Shown: piece by piece, positions 19,760 through 28,404 of the stretch
Layout of the letters: each line of letters starts with the position of its first letter
How positions within the stretch are numbered: the stretch's first letter is position 1
The notes under the pieces: generated by a model
Database searches by the model: none
What the model saw: only the letters and a program-made list of their open reading frames with translations
What the model was told of the DNA's origin: nothing
NCBI GenBank assembly: GCA_963765105.1
Contig: CAVXUW010000001.1
Location: forward strand, 1 to 64,000
Direction of reading: 5' to 3'
DNA length: 64,000 bases
From: CALMEC01 sp963765105
Lineage (GTDB): Bacteria > Actinomycetota > Thermoleophilia > Miltoncostaeales > Miltoncostaeaceae
Position numbers and translations under genes: made by a program

Positions 19760-20932
19760 CTACGACACGGCCGACACCACGATCTGCGTGGTGGCCGATT
19801 GCGTGGAGACACCCGAGTAGCCGCCGGCCCAGCCGGTGGGGCCGCCGAAGCGGACGATCGCCCACGTCGCAAAACGCCCGTAGAGATCCGGTGGGCTCTG
19901 GAAGATCCGCTGGTCACCCCGGTCGGGCAGGTTCGCTGCAGTGTTTACCGTCTCGGTGATGAGGTTGGCCGAGCGCATCAGGTCGCGGAACGAACGGTTG
20001 GGAAGTCGTTCGCGCTCACGCCAGGTCGTGCGGCTGCCGTAGACGGAAGGGGCCGGAGAATCGACACCCGACCGCACCGACGGACGAACACCCGTGGGAG
20101 CCACCTTGAGCAGCTGCTTCTCATCGCGCACCAGGTCGCGGGAGTAGAGGTACGCCGTGTTCGAGTCATCGCGAATGAGACTCCACACCGCGTAGTTGCG
20201 CTCCAAGTCAGCATGAGCGATATGGATCGGGCCGGTGACACGCGCCACTCGTTTCAACTCGCCCGCGGCGGTTAGACGCGTGAGCGTCTCCTCACCGGTG
20301 GAGTACGCGGCGTACTGACCGCCCGGAATTGCCTGGCGCCACATCACTTCTCCGCTGCCGCTGCGCCAGACGCCGGTGATGGCGCCGCCTCCCGTGTGCT
20401 TCTGGCCGCGCACGACCTTTGGAACAACCGTGGGTTCACGCAAATCCCAGGTCAGCACCTCGGAGCGGCGGTCGGCGCCGGCGCCGGTGTGACGCACCCA
20501 CGCCACGAGCGGACCGTAGGCGTCACCTGTGACGATGCGTGTGTCGGTGGCGCCGGCGACCTCTTTGTCGAGGACGGTCTCCGCGCCGGTGGGAATCGTG
20601 AGCGCCACGAGCCGCGCCGGATCGGTGCCGGACTGGGTGCGAGCGATCACGGTGGGGCCACTGATCCCGAGGAGCATCTGGTTCGCACAGTCCGACAGCG
20701 GGGCCGAGGTGGGAATCTGCACCAGCGTCTTGGCACCGCCGATCCGGCGCGCCCAGATCTCCGCCGACGACGTCGGCGTGGGACAGCGTATCCACGCCGC
20801 CCATTGGGACCCGCGCACCACATCGCGGGCAATGCCGCTTTGCTCGGTCAAGACGAACGGGGCTGCCGACGCAGGAGCGGCGACGGCGACGCCAAGAAGC
20901 GCCGCTACGGGAAGGACGCGTCGCAGGGACAT
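19760..20932 (-). CDS. Secreted protein, probable beta-propeller, unknown function
   Basis: A 390-aa exported protein. Signal peptide MSLRRVLPVAALLGVAVAAPASA; GGAGG sits 8 bases before the ATG at 20932, which decides the start. The mature protein is built of strand-rich blocks with recurring 'W/Y-x-x' elements such as QWAAWIRC, PLVAWVRH, NYAVWSLI, RFATWAIV, suggesting a WD/TolB-like propeller. One Cys pair is visible (RCPTPT, LSDCANQ). No enzyme motif is seen. Confidence 0.7.
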   Translation of the reverse strand: MSLRRVLPVAALLGVAVAAPASAAPFVLTEQSGIARDVVRGSQWAAWIRCPTPTSSAEIWARRIGGAKTLVQIPTSAPLSDCANQMLLGISGPTVIARTQSGTDPARLVALTIPTGAETVLDKEVAGATDTRIVTGDAYGPLVAWVRHTGAGADRRSEVLTWDLREPTVVPKVVRGQKHTGGGAITGVWRSGSGEVMWRQAIPGGQYAAYSTGEETLTRLTAAGELKRVARVTGPIHIAHADLERNYAVWSLIRDDSNTAYLYSRDLVRDEKQLLKVAPTGVRPSVRSGVDSPAPSVYGSRTTWRERERLPNRSFRDLMRSANLITETVNTAANLPDRGDQRIFQSPPDLYGRFATWAIVRFGGPTGWAGGYSGVSTQSATTQIVVSAVS

Positions 20933-21039
20933 CGTCGTACCTCCAAAGTTGCTTGCGCCGGGCACGCTACGACCCGCGCATGTGCGCAACGTGAAGACAA
21001 CGTAAGCGATCCGTAGGTTCTCGCCCAGATCCACAAGGT

Positions 21040-21450
21040 CTATTCGCTCGCGTCGACGGAGCCCAGTAGTTCAATCCGCGCACGCGAACCCGGCGCCCGT
21101 GCCAGCCGCGCATCCAGCGTCACGAGGGGCAGCGCGAGGGCTTCGGCGAGGGCGAGGTAGATGGCGTCGTAAAACGATGCGTTCGAACGAAGCTGCCACG
21201 CACGATGAAGGAGCTCCGTATGGCCGACTCGTTGAATCGGGAAGTTCGCGAGCTCCGCAAGGGCCTGGGCAGCGCGGCGCGGCGTGAGCTCCCCCGCGAG
21301 AACCGCTCGTCGAAGCACGTGGCCGACCTCGGCGTCGATGAGATGAGGTGCCCAAAGGTCGGGCGCCGCACGCCGAATTCTCCGCGCCGCCTGGTCCGCG
21401 AACTCACCTCCCGCCAGGAACTCAACGAGAACTGAGGCATCGACCACCAC
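21040..21450 (-). CDS. vapC: PIN-domain ribonuclease toxin VapC
   Basis: A 136-aa PIN-domain toxin with all acidic residues of the active site: Asp4 (VVDASVLVEFL), Glu41 (IDAEVGHVLRR), Asp95 (FYDAIYLALAE) and Asp113 (VTLDARL). Family members cleave RNA, often tRNA or rRNA, when freed from the antitoxin. Its GTG start shares a base with the TAG stop of the antitoxin gene, so production is coupled. Confidence 0.93.
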   Translation of the reverse strand: MVVDASVLVEFLAGGEFADQAARRIRRAAPDLWAPHLIDAEVGHVLRRAVLAGELTPRRAAQALAELANFPIQRVGHTELLHRAWQLRSNASFYDAIYLALAEALALPLVTLDARLARAPGSRARIELLGSVDASE

Positions 21451-21689
21451 TAGCCGTCGCGGACCTCACGGAGGGCTGCCAAGACCGTCGCCGTTCTCAG
21501 TCCAGATCGTCCGCGAGCCGCAACGCGTTCTTCGATTTCGGCAATCGATGATCGACGTGCGATGACCTCGAGATCCCGCTTGAGAAAGTCCGAGAGCGAC
21601 ATGCCCTCCGCCGCTGCGCGCATCTTAAGCGTGCGGTGAAGCTCATCGGGGACGTTACGAATCTGAATCATCGTTCCCATGTGCTCCAC
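21450..21689 (-). CDS. vapB: VapB/FitA-like ribbon-helix-helix antitoxin
   Basis: A small antitoxin (79 aa from GTG 21689; ATG 21680 or 21671 are also possible). MIQIRNVPDELHRTLKMRAAAEGMSLSDFLKRDLE is an Arc/FitA-type ribbon-helix-helix DNA-binding domain; the C-terminal half (SIAEIEERVAARGRSGL) would wrap the toxin. It precedes vapC with a one-base overlap. Two palindromic sites lie at its start, consistent with autorepression. Confidence 0.9.
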   Translation of the reverse strand: MEHMGTMIQIRNVPDELHRTLKMRAAAEGMSLSDFLKRDLEVIARRSSIAEIEERVAARGRSGLRTATVLAALREVRDG

Positions 21690-21713
21690 ATTATCGCATG
21701 TGGTTCACATGCG
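21679..21713. promoter_or_regulatory. Tandem palindromic operator of vapBC
   Basis: Two inverted repeats share the core ATGTG-N3-CACAT: one at 21679-21691 (spacer CTC) and one at 21698-21710 (spacer GTT), the latter extended to CGCATGTG-GTT-CACATGCG at 21695-21713. Centres are 19 bp apart, close to two helical turns, so two RHH dimers or VapBC tetramers could bind the same face. The inner site overlaps the vapB start. Confidence 0.75.
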
Positions 21714-21724
21714 ACAGGTGGGCC

Positions 21725-23359
21725 CTAACCGCGGCTGCGGCTGGGGCGCTCAGCGGGGCCGGTCCGCACCGGACGACCCAGCAGGCGCATCGCCTTGAGA
21801 CCGAGGGAGAGTTTCTCTCGGTCGTCGCTCTTGCCGACGTCGAGCCCGCTGAGCTCGGCGATGCGGTCGAGGCGGTAGCGCACCGTGTGGCGGTGGGTGT
21901 AGAGCGTTCCGGCGGTGGCGGCGAGGTTGCCGTCCAACTCGAGGTAGGTGGCGAGGGTGCCGACGAGCTCCGTTTGGTACTGCTCGTCGTAGGCCACGAG
22001 CGGTGCAAGGGTTGACTCGAAAAACGATGAGAGCTCGTCGGGGCGATCGGCAAAGATCTGGAAGAGCAGCTTGTAGGTGCCCGTCTCCTCGAAGGTGACG
22101 ACCTCACCCATGCGCCCAAGGCGCTCGCCGATCGACAGCGCCAGCTCGGCCTCGTCGAGCGCCGCGCCCAGCCGTTCGGGCTCGGAGGTGTGGCGCGACA
22201 ACGCCAACGTCACCGCAAGCCCTGCCGCCGTCTCACGCGTCGCAGTGGAGAGCCGACGCGCCAGCCCGTGAGCGCGCTCGTCAACGCCGGGTCCCTCGTC
22301 CTCAAGGTCGGTGGGCGTCGGCAACAGCACCAGCAGCCGTCCGCCCGTCCAATCCACCAGTGCGCGAGGCCAGTGCAGGTCGAGCACCGCACGCACCTGC
22401 GACAGAAAGCGTCGAGCAACGCGTTCATCGACGATGTCCGCACCCTGCGGCGTGCGCAGGGTTCCGATCATGGCCACCGCGCCGCTCGACAGGTCGGCAC
22501 CCAACAGTCGGGCGCGACGGACAATGGAGTCGCGACTCACAACCTCGCCGGCGATGAGCTCCTCGATGAGCTCCCCCCGCAGGCGTGACTCGGTCTCAAC
22601 CCGGGCCTCTTCTCGGGCGTGCTCCATTGCGCAGGCGTCAACGACTTCGGCGAGCACCGCACGGTCGACGGGACGTGGTGGGCGGGAGAACCACACCACC
22701 ACAGCTCCGACGGCATCGGTGGGGCCGGGAATGGGCTCAACGACCGCGTCCCCCACCCCCAAGTCCAAAAATGGCGTAAACACCCCGGTGGGGTCGGCCT
22801 CGCGCGCCTTTTCGAACGCACGGTCAAGTACCGCCTCTTGCTGGCCGTCCAGGTCGGTCCCCGCCAACAGATCGAGGTAGGGATCGACAACCGCGACGGT
22901 GCAGCCCAGAAGCTCCCCGGCCAGACGCGCGAGCGCCGGGAATCCCTCTCCGGCAAGCAATGGCCCGCGAAGTGCCCGACGTGCGGACGTCGCCGCGGCG
23001 GATGTCCCGGAGCCAATCGCGCTCGCCAAGGCGGCGATCACCGGACCCCACGGTTCGTCCGCCCCGATAACGATAACCGGCACGTCGAGCTCAACGTCGG
23101 GCGCGCTGCGCGAAACCACGGCGACGCACCCGGCCGGCACCTCGGTGAGTCCGTCGGGCGCGATAACGACGGCGTCAGCCGACGCCGGGGCGAGGGGATC
23201 CCAGGGCACGAGGGCACGCACCGCAACATCGAGTGACGCGTCACGGGGGACAACGCGCGCCGACGTCACGGCGGGAAGGGCCATGAGGTCCGCCAACGTT
23301 GGGACACCCCCAACATGGGCAGCAGTCGTTTGCGCGCGGGTCGCCACTGCCTCAAGCAT
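21725..23359 (-). CDS. PucR-family transcriptional regulator
   Basis: A 544-aa regulator. The N-terminal PucR-type domain (GGVPTLADLMALPAV...) is followed by a GGDEF-like/central domain (GAVAMIGTLRTPQGADIVDERVARRFLSQVRAV) and the C-terminal HTH_30 helix-turn-helix (ELVGTLATYLELDGNLAATAGTLYTHRHTVRYRLDRIAELSGLDV). PucR/CdaR proteins usually activate purine, amine or sugar-acid use. The frame opens to 24055, but ATG 23359 (MLEAVATRAQ) fits the family and leaves a 153-bp divergent gap to glnA, its most likely target. Confidence 0.9.
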   Translation of the reverse strand: MLEAVATRAQTTAAHVGGVPTLADLMALPAVTSARVVPRDASLDVAVRALVPWDPLAPASADAVVIAPDGLTEVPAGCVAVVSRSAPDVELDVPVIVIGADEPWGPVIAALASAIGSGTSAAATSARRALRGPLLAGEGFPALARLAGELLGCTVAVVDPYLDLLAGTDLDGQQEAVLDRAFEKAREADPTGVFTPFLDLGVGDAVVEPIPGPTDAVGAVVVWFSRPPRPVDRAVLAEVVDACAMEHAREEARVETESRLRGELIEELIAGEVVSRDSIVRRARLLGADLSSGAVAMIGTLRTPQGADIVDERVARRFLSQVRAVLDLHWPRALVDWTGGRLLVLLPTPTDLEDEGPGVDERAHGLARRLSTATRETAAGLAVTLALSRHTSEPERLGAALDEAELALSIGERLGRMGEVVTFEETGTYKLLFQIFADRPDELSSFFESTLAPLVAYDEQYQTELVGTLATYLELDGNLAATAGTLYTHRHTVRYRLDRIAELSGLDVGKSDDREKLSLGLKAMRLLGRPVRTGPAERPSRSRG

Positions 23360-23512
23360 GGGCACCCGCCGGCCCCGGGTCAAGGCGCAGTGGGCGGTTT
23401 TCGCCAAATGGCCAACCGAAAGGGGGTCGCTCTTTGCCCTGCGCACAGGAATAGTGACAACGGTTTCGCTGATAGCGTCGCGGGTCGTGAGCACACCCGG
23501 AAAGGACACCCC
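23360..23512. promoter_or_regulatory. Divergent promoter region, PucR regulator / glnA
   Basis: A 153-bp gap between two opposite starts, so it must carry both promoters. AAAGGA lies about 7 bases before the glnA GTG. No strong palindrome or -10/-35 pair stood out. Confidence 0.4.
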
Positions 23513-24835
23513 GTGACGCGGGACGAGGTCATCGCCCAAATCGACGAGCGGGGCGTGAAGTTCATCCGCCTCTGGTTCACCGATATCTTGGGCCAGCTGA
23601 AGAGTTTCGCCGTCACAAAAGATGACATCGCGGCGGGCCTGGACCACGGCATGGGGTTTGACGGGTCGTCCATCACCGGGTTCAACGCCATCGAAGAATC
23701 CGACATGGTGGCGATGCCCGATCCCTCCACATTCGCCCTCCTTCCCTACCGCCCGCAAGAACACGCAGTCGCCCGCATGTTTTGCGACATCCAGGTTCCC
23801 GGCGGGGCGCCGTACGAGGGCGACCCACGCTACGTGCTTCGCCGTGCCATGGAACGGGCCCACGCGATGGGTTTTGACGACTTTCTCGTCGGCCCTGAGC
23901 TCGAGTTTTTCTACTTCCGCAGCCCCACCGGCACCGAGCCGCTCGACCGCGGCGGGTACTTCGACCTCACCACCCTCGACGCCGCCAGCGACGTGCGTCG
24001 CGAGACGGTGTTGGCACTGGAGTCGATGGGCATTCCCATCGCATACTCCCACCACGAGGGCGGACCGTCACAACACGAGATCGACATGCGCTCGGCGGGC
24101 GCGCTCGCCATGGCCGACAACGTCATGACGTACCGGACGGTGGTCAAGGAGGTTGCCCACCAGCATGGGTACTACGCGACCTTCATGCCGAAACCGCTCG
24201 ATGGCGAGAACGGCAGCGCGATGCACACCCACCAAAGCCTCTTGCGCGGCGGTGAGAACGCGTTCTTCGATGCCGAGGACAGCCTTCACCTCTCGTCGGT
24301 CGGCAAGAGCTTCATCGCCGGACAGTTGCGTCATGCGCGCGAGCTGTCGTGCGTCTTTGCGCAGTGGGTCAACTCGTACAAGCGGCTGGTCCCCGGCTAC
24401 GAGGCGCCGGTATACATCGCGTGGAGCCGGCGCAACCGCAGCGCCCTCATCCGGGTGCCGGCCAACCCGCCAGGTAAAGAGGACTCAACTCGCGTCGAGA
24501 TTCGCTGTCCCGACCCCGCGTGCAACCCGTACCTCACGTTCGCCGCGCTCCTTCACGCCGGTCTTGATGGCATCGAGCACGGCTACGACCTGCCCGAGCC
24601 GATGGACACCAACCTCTATGACCTGTCCCATGACGAGCGGCTTCGCCTCGGCATCGAGGCGCTGCCCGAGTCGCTTGGCGATGCCATCGAGCTGGGAGCC
24701 GAGAGCGAGCTTCTCCTCACGACCTTTGGCGAGCACATTCACAGCCGTTACGTCGAGATCAAGCGCCAGGAGTGGGAGGACTACCGCGTGCGCGTCACCC
24801 CGTACGAGTTGGAGCGCTACCTCCCCATCTTGTAG
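23513..24835 (+). CDS. glnA: Glutamine synthetase, GSI type
   Basis: A 440-aa glutamine synthetase that makes glutamine from glutamate, ammonia and ATP, or a close relative (gamma-glutamyl-amine ligase). Visible: GMGFDGSSITGF near 45, metal-binding GPELEFFYF near 126, HHEGGPSQHEID near 180, GENGSAMHTHQSL near 237, and VEIRCPDPACNPYL near 334. A NLYDL tyrosine is present where GSI-beta enzymes are adenylylated, but the length (440) fits the shorter alpha type. HHEGGPSQHEI differs from the common HHEVAPGQ/SQHEI, and NPPGKEDSTRVE replaces NSAR-SSRIE, hinting at altered substrate. GTG start with AAAGGA. Confidence 0.9.
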   Translation: MTRDEVIAQIDERGVKFIRLWFTDILGQLKSFAVTKDDIAAGLDHGMGFDGSSITGFNAIEESDMVAMPDPSTFALLPYRPQEHAVARMFCDIQVPGGAPYEGDPRYVLRRAMERAHAMGFDDFLVGPELEFFYFRSPTGTEPLDRGGYFDLTTLDAASDVRRETVLALESMGIPIAYSHHEGGPSQHEIDMRSAGALAMADNVMTYRTVVKEVAHQHGYYATFMPKPLDGENGSAMHTHQSLLRGGENAFFDAEDSLHLSSVGKSFIAGQLRHARELSCVFAQWVNSYKRLVPGYEAPVYIAWSRRNRSALIRVPANPPGKEDSTRVEIRCPDPACNPYLTFAALLHAGLDGIEHGYDLPEPMDTNLYDLSHDERLRLGIEALPESLGDAIELGAESELLLTTFGEHIHSRYVEIKRQEWEDYRVRVTPYELERYLPIL

Positions 24836-24858
24836 CTCTCCTAGACTCCCCGGCGACG

Positions 24859-25716
24859 ATGCTTCTCCTTCCCGCGACATTCGGCCTCGATCCGTGGCCG
24901 TCCAAGCTCGTTTTGATTGCGATCGTGCTCGGCACGGCCATCGTGGCGTTCGGCGCGCTGAGGTGGCTGGTGCCAAAGCTGGCCGGGCGGATTCGACCCG
25001 GTCGCGACGTCGGCCGCTATCGCCAGCGCCAGACCGCCGCTGCGCTGCTGTCGACAGTGCTGCGCTACCTCGTTCTCATCGCCGCGATCGTCGCGATCGT
25101 CGTCATCATCACCGGCGGTGGCGGCGCCGGGGCGCTCGGTGGCAGCGCGTTCATCGCCATCGTGATCGGCTTCGCCAGCCAACGCCTCCTCGCCGACATG
25201 ATCGCCGGCTTCTTCATCCTGTTCGAAGGCCAATACGGCGTGGGCGACTTCATCTCCCTCGAACCCTCGGGCTACACCGGGGTTGTGGAGGAGGTGGGCG
25301 TGCGCACCACCGTGCTGCGTGACGTGGACGGCGACCGGTGCTTCGTCCCGAACGGTCAGATCAGCGCCGTGCGACGGCTGCCGTCGGCCGTCTCCGTACT
25401 ATCGGTAACGCTTCTGACCCGCGACCCCGAAACGGCCGAGGCGACGCTGGCCGATCTGCGCGATCTCACCTGGTCGGGGGGGCTGGTCGTCAACACCGTC
25501 GCCGGGGTGGCGCGGCGCGATGTCGGCGATGACATCAGCTCCGTCCACGCGCGCGTGAGCGTCCCCGTGGGGCTCGTGGAGGGTGCCCGGGAGATGATCG
25601 TCGCAATGCTGACGGGGCGCCTCGGTGCGGGTTTGCTTGCGGAACCGGTGGTGATGGGCGTTCATCCGCGTGAATCGGAGCGACCGGGATCCGCAACGGG
25701 CGCCGAGCCGCAGTGA
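24859..25716 (+). CDS. MscS-family mechanosensitive ion channel
   Basis: A 285-aa small-conductance mechanosensitive channel protein. Three hydrophobic helices (residues ~15-38, 62-85, 90-120), with the Gly/Ala-rich pore helix GGGGAGALGGSAFIAIVIGFASQRLLADMIAGFFILFEGQ. Then the beta domain VGDFISLEPSGYTGVVEEVGVRTTVLRDVDGDRCFVPNGQI, an MscS hallmark. Lies 23 bp after glnA; no clear ribosome site. Protects against hypo-osmotic shock. Confidence 0.9.
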   Translation: MLLLPATFGLDPWPSKLVLIAIVLGTAIVAFGALRWLVPKLAGRIRPGRDVGRYRQRQTAAALLSTVLRYLVLIAAIVAIVVIITGGGGAGALGGSAFIAIVIGFASQRLLADMIAGFFILFEGQYGVGDFISLEPSGYTGVVEEVGVRTTVLRDVDGDRCFVPNGQISAVRRLPSAVSVLSVTLLTRDPETAEATLADLRDLTWSGGLVVNTVAGVARRDVGDDISSVHARVSVPVGLVEGAREMIVAMLTGRLGAGLLAEPVVMGVHPRESERPGSATGAEPQ

Positions 25717-25776
25717 GCCGACCGACCCGGGTGCGGACGCAACAACGCCAGGGGCTCACCCGTAGGCTGTGACGCG

Positions 25777-26934
25777 ATGAGCACCCCTCTTCGTGTGGCA
25801 ATCGATTTGCGCAGCGTCGCCGACGGTGACCGCGGCGGCGTCGCCCGTTTTGCCATCGGCATCACCGAAGCGCTCGCCCGACGCCAATGGTTGACCGTGC
25901 TCCCTTTCGCCCCCACCGAGCTCACGACCGATCTGTCGGTCGACCTCCACCAGTTGGGCGGCGGCGGATCGTTTCGTCAGCAGCAACTGGCGCTTCCTCG
26001 CCTTCTGTCGAGCCTCAAAGCCGACGTGCTGCTGTCGCCGGCAAACCATGGGCTTCCGGTTACCGCGCCGTGCCCGATGGTGCTGGTGATTCACGACACC
26101 GTCGCGTGGGACGACCCCGAGGGCGTGGCATCGGTAACCGGCACACGTTTCTCTCGCTCGGTGTCGCTGAGCCGTGCCGCACGCATCGTGACGCTCTCTG
26201 AGCATTCGCAGGGGGCCATCACCCGGCGGCTGGGCGTGGCCGCCTCGCGGATCCGGGTCGTCCCGGGCGGGGTTGACGAGCGTTTCTTCGCCCCCGTGGA
26301 CGAGGAGACCATCGAACGCGCGCGCATCAACTACGGGGTTTCACGTGGCAGCGTTCTTCACGTGGGTGGACTCAAGGCGCGACGTAACCTTCCGACGCTG
26401 GTTCGTGCCATCGCAACCCTGCCCGCGGACATCGCTCCGCACCTGACGTTGGCGGGCTCCGGCCCCGAGGGCGAAGGGCTTGCGTCGATGGCCCGGCTTA
26501 TCGGCTTGGGAGAGCGTTTCCACCTTGCCGGTTTTGTGGAGGATGCCGATCTGCCCGCGGTGTACCGCGCCGCGGCATGTGTGGTGTTGGCCGGCACCGA
26601 GGAGGGCTTTGGGCTCCCGGCCCTTGAGGCGATGGCAAGCGGCACCCCGGTGGTGGCCGCCCGTGCCGGCGCTCTGCCCGAAGTCACCGCCCGAGCCGCC
26701 CGACTCTTCCCCGCCGAAGATGTGACGGCCCTGGCAGGACACCTCCGCGATGTGTTGAGCTCACCCGATGAACAGAGCCGCATGGCCGCCCTCGGGCGCC
26801 AGCAGGCCGCCACGTACACATGGGAGCAGGCGAGCCGCGCCATGGAGACGGTTTTGCGCGAAGCATGTGAGCCGAGCAGCTCGCGACGCGCGCCCGGCTG
26901 GGCGATTACCGCCCTGCGGAACCTGTTTCGCTAG
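25777..26934 (+). CDS. Glycosyltransferase family 4 (GT-B)
   Basis: A 385-aa retaining GT-B glycosyltransferase. N-terminal Rossmann domain (VAIDLRSVADGDRGGVARFA) and C-terminal nucleotide-sugar domain with VLHVGGLKARRNLPTLV near 192 and the E-x7-E motif EEGFGLPALEAMASGTPVVAA near 272. Closest in style to the GTs at 32005, 33086 and 34157. It opens the polysaccharide region; the 3' end overlaps the convergent GT by 29 bases. Donor and acceptor unknown. Confidence 0.9.
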   Translation: MSTPLRVAIDLRSVADGDRGGVARFAIGITEALARRQWLTVLPFAPTELTTDLSVDLHQLGGGGSFRQQQLALPRLLSSLKADVLLSPANHGLPVTAPCPMVLVIHDTVAWDDPEGVASVTGTRFSRSVSLSRAARIVTLSEHSQGAITRRLGVAASRIRVVPGGVDERFFAPVDEETIERARINYGVSRGSVLHVGGLKARRNLPTLVRAIATLPADIAPHLTLAGSGPEGEGLASMARLIGLGERFHLAGFVEDADLPAVYRAAACVVLAGTEEGFGLPALEAMASGTPVVAARAGALPEVTARAARLFPAEDVTALAGHLRDVLSSPDEQSRMAALGRQQAATYTWEQASRAMETVLREACEPSSSRRAPGWAITALRNLFR

Positions 26935-28099
26935 AACGCTCGCCCACGGCGGTAAAGAGTGCCTCCCAGCGGGCGACCGCGCGATCCCACGTGAGCTCGC
27001 CCACCCAGCGCGCGCCCGCGGCCCCAAGCGCCGCCGCGGCCTCGGAGTTCGTGGTGAGGGCACGAAGCTGCCGGGTGTAGTCGCGCCCATCGGCGTAGAG
27101 CAAACCCCCACCGGACCGTTCGCTTTGGCCGACGAGGACGGCGTTCCGAGCTGTGGCAAGGGTGGGGCGGCCCTGTTGCCACGCTTCCAGCAGCACGAGT
27201 GAGAGGCTCTCGTTCACCGACGGCATCACCAACGCCTCGGCGGCCGCGAGCACGTCGCTGCGCTCCTGATCGGTCACAAAACCCAGCGCGTGGACCCACG
27301 CCGGTACCGACACACCCTCAGGTCGTCGACCCACCAACACCAACTCCACGTCGCCACCGCCGTCACGGTAGCGGCGGTGATCCTCGAACAGTTCAGTGAT
27401 GCCTTTGCCGGGATCGATGCGCCCCACGTAGACGACGAATCGTCTCGGGAGATCGAACCGACGACGGGCGCGGGCGCCATCCCCGAGTGGCCGGGGTGAC
27501 ACGCCCGTGCCGACGATCTGCTCGGGCCGGTCGTCGGTGTCATGGGTGTGGCGCACGAGCGTGCGTTCTTCCGGGGTGAGGTAGGCGAAACCACCGGCAA
27601 GGGCGACCACTCCGCGGGTGACGGCGAAGCGGAACATCGGTTCGTTGTGGGCAGCGGGCACGAGCACTCCGCGCCCGGCGACAAGCGGCATCGCCAGCTG
27701 CGTGGTTGCGTACAGGTAGGTCCAGAGCGCGACGCCCTCCACCCGGGGCGCCACCTGGGCCAGCCGGGCGAGGAGAGACCGGCTCACCGGCCCCTGCGCC
27801 TGCACCCACTGGGCCTCGCTCTCCCAGTCTCCCCACCCCAGGGCGATACGGTTGGCGCACCGGGCGGCGGCCACCGGGTCGCTCGGCGTGAAGTCAAACC
27901 GCTCCACCTGCACACCGTGGTCATCGCTCACTCCGGGGGAGAAGTAGGGCGTCCACGGCACGTAGTCACGCGAGGTGGTGGTCAGGACCCGAACGTCATG
28001 GCCGCGCTCCGCGAGAGCCCGGGCGGTGTCGCGGCACAATGCTTCTGCCCCGCCGGCAACCTCCTCGCCGTAGCGCTGGACCACGAACGCGAGCCTCAT
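26906..28099 (-). CDS. Glycosyltransferase family 4 (GT-B)
   Basis: A 397-aa GT-B enzyme. RLAFVVQRYGEEVAGGAEALCRDTARALAERGHDV is the N-terminal acceptor domain; VVYVGRIDPGKGITELF near 223 and EALVMPSVNESLSLVLLEAWQQGRPTLA near 290 form the donor site, so E-x7-E is ESLSLVLLE. It is a paralogue of the GT at 40032-41216, sharing PRYG..VGGAE, the H-rich middle and LVNSGSPVLVDH-like endings. Last gene of a four-gene minus operon, starting inside the stop of the coiled-coil gene (ATGA). Confidence 0.9.
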   Translation of the reverse strand: MRLAFVVQRYGEEVAGGAEALCRDTARALAERGHDVRVLTTTSRDYVPWTPYFSPGVSDDHGVQVERFDFTPSDPVAAARCANRIALGWGDWESEAQWVQAQGPVSRSLLARLAQVAPRVEGVALWTYLYATTQLAMPLVAGRGVLVPAAHNEPMFRFAVTRGVVALAGGFAYLTPEERTLVRHTHDTDDRPEQIVGTGVSPRPLGDGARARRRFDLPRRFVVYVGRIDPGKGITELFEDHRRYRDGGGDVELVLVGRRPEGVSVPAWVHALGFVTDQERSDVLAAAEALVMPSVNESLSLVLLEAWQQGRPTLATARNAVLVGQSERSGGGLLYADGRDYTRQLRALTTNSEAAAALGAAGARWVGELTWDRAVARWEALFTAVGERSSETGSAGR

Positions 28100-28404
28100 T
28101 CGGCTCGGGTGCCCTCCGCTGCGGCCGGATCATCAATACGGCTCAGCCGCGCTTCAAGGTCGGCAACCCGTCCGTAGAGGTCGGCCCGGTCGGTCTCGAG
28201 CTGCCCGATGAGCTCCAGCAGTGAGGGTGCGATGATCTTCAGCAGTGTGCGTCGCACCCCGGTGACGAGCGGACCGATGGGGCGGGCCCGGTGGGAGGTG
28301 GTGGGCAGTGGCACCCGCAGGGGCGGGCGCGCAGGGGCGCCGGCGGCGTCACGCAGTTGGTCGAGCAGGTCGGACGGATCCGGAGCCGGCCGATCCGTGC
28401 TCAC
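28096..28404 (-). CDS. Small coiled-coil protein of the polysaccharide locus
   Basis: A 102-aa protein with GTG start overlapping the sugar-transferase stop (GTGA) and a stop overlapping the next GT (ATGA). Residues ~42-60 (RARPIGPLVTGVRRTLLKIIAP) form an amphipathic Arg-rich helix; the rest (SLLELIGQLETDRADLYGRVADLEARLSRI) is a coiled coil. The same helix-plus-coil module occurs in the proteins at 39345 and 43017. Probably a membrane-surface scaffold or chain-length element; the role is inference. Confidence 0.7.
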   Translation of the reverse strand: MSTDRPAPDPSDLLDQLRDAAGAPARPPLRVPLPTTSHRARPIGPLVTGVRRTLLKIIAPSLLELIGQLETDRADLYGRVADLEARLSRIDDPAAAEGTRAE

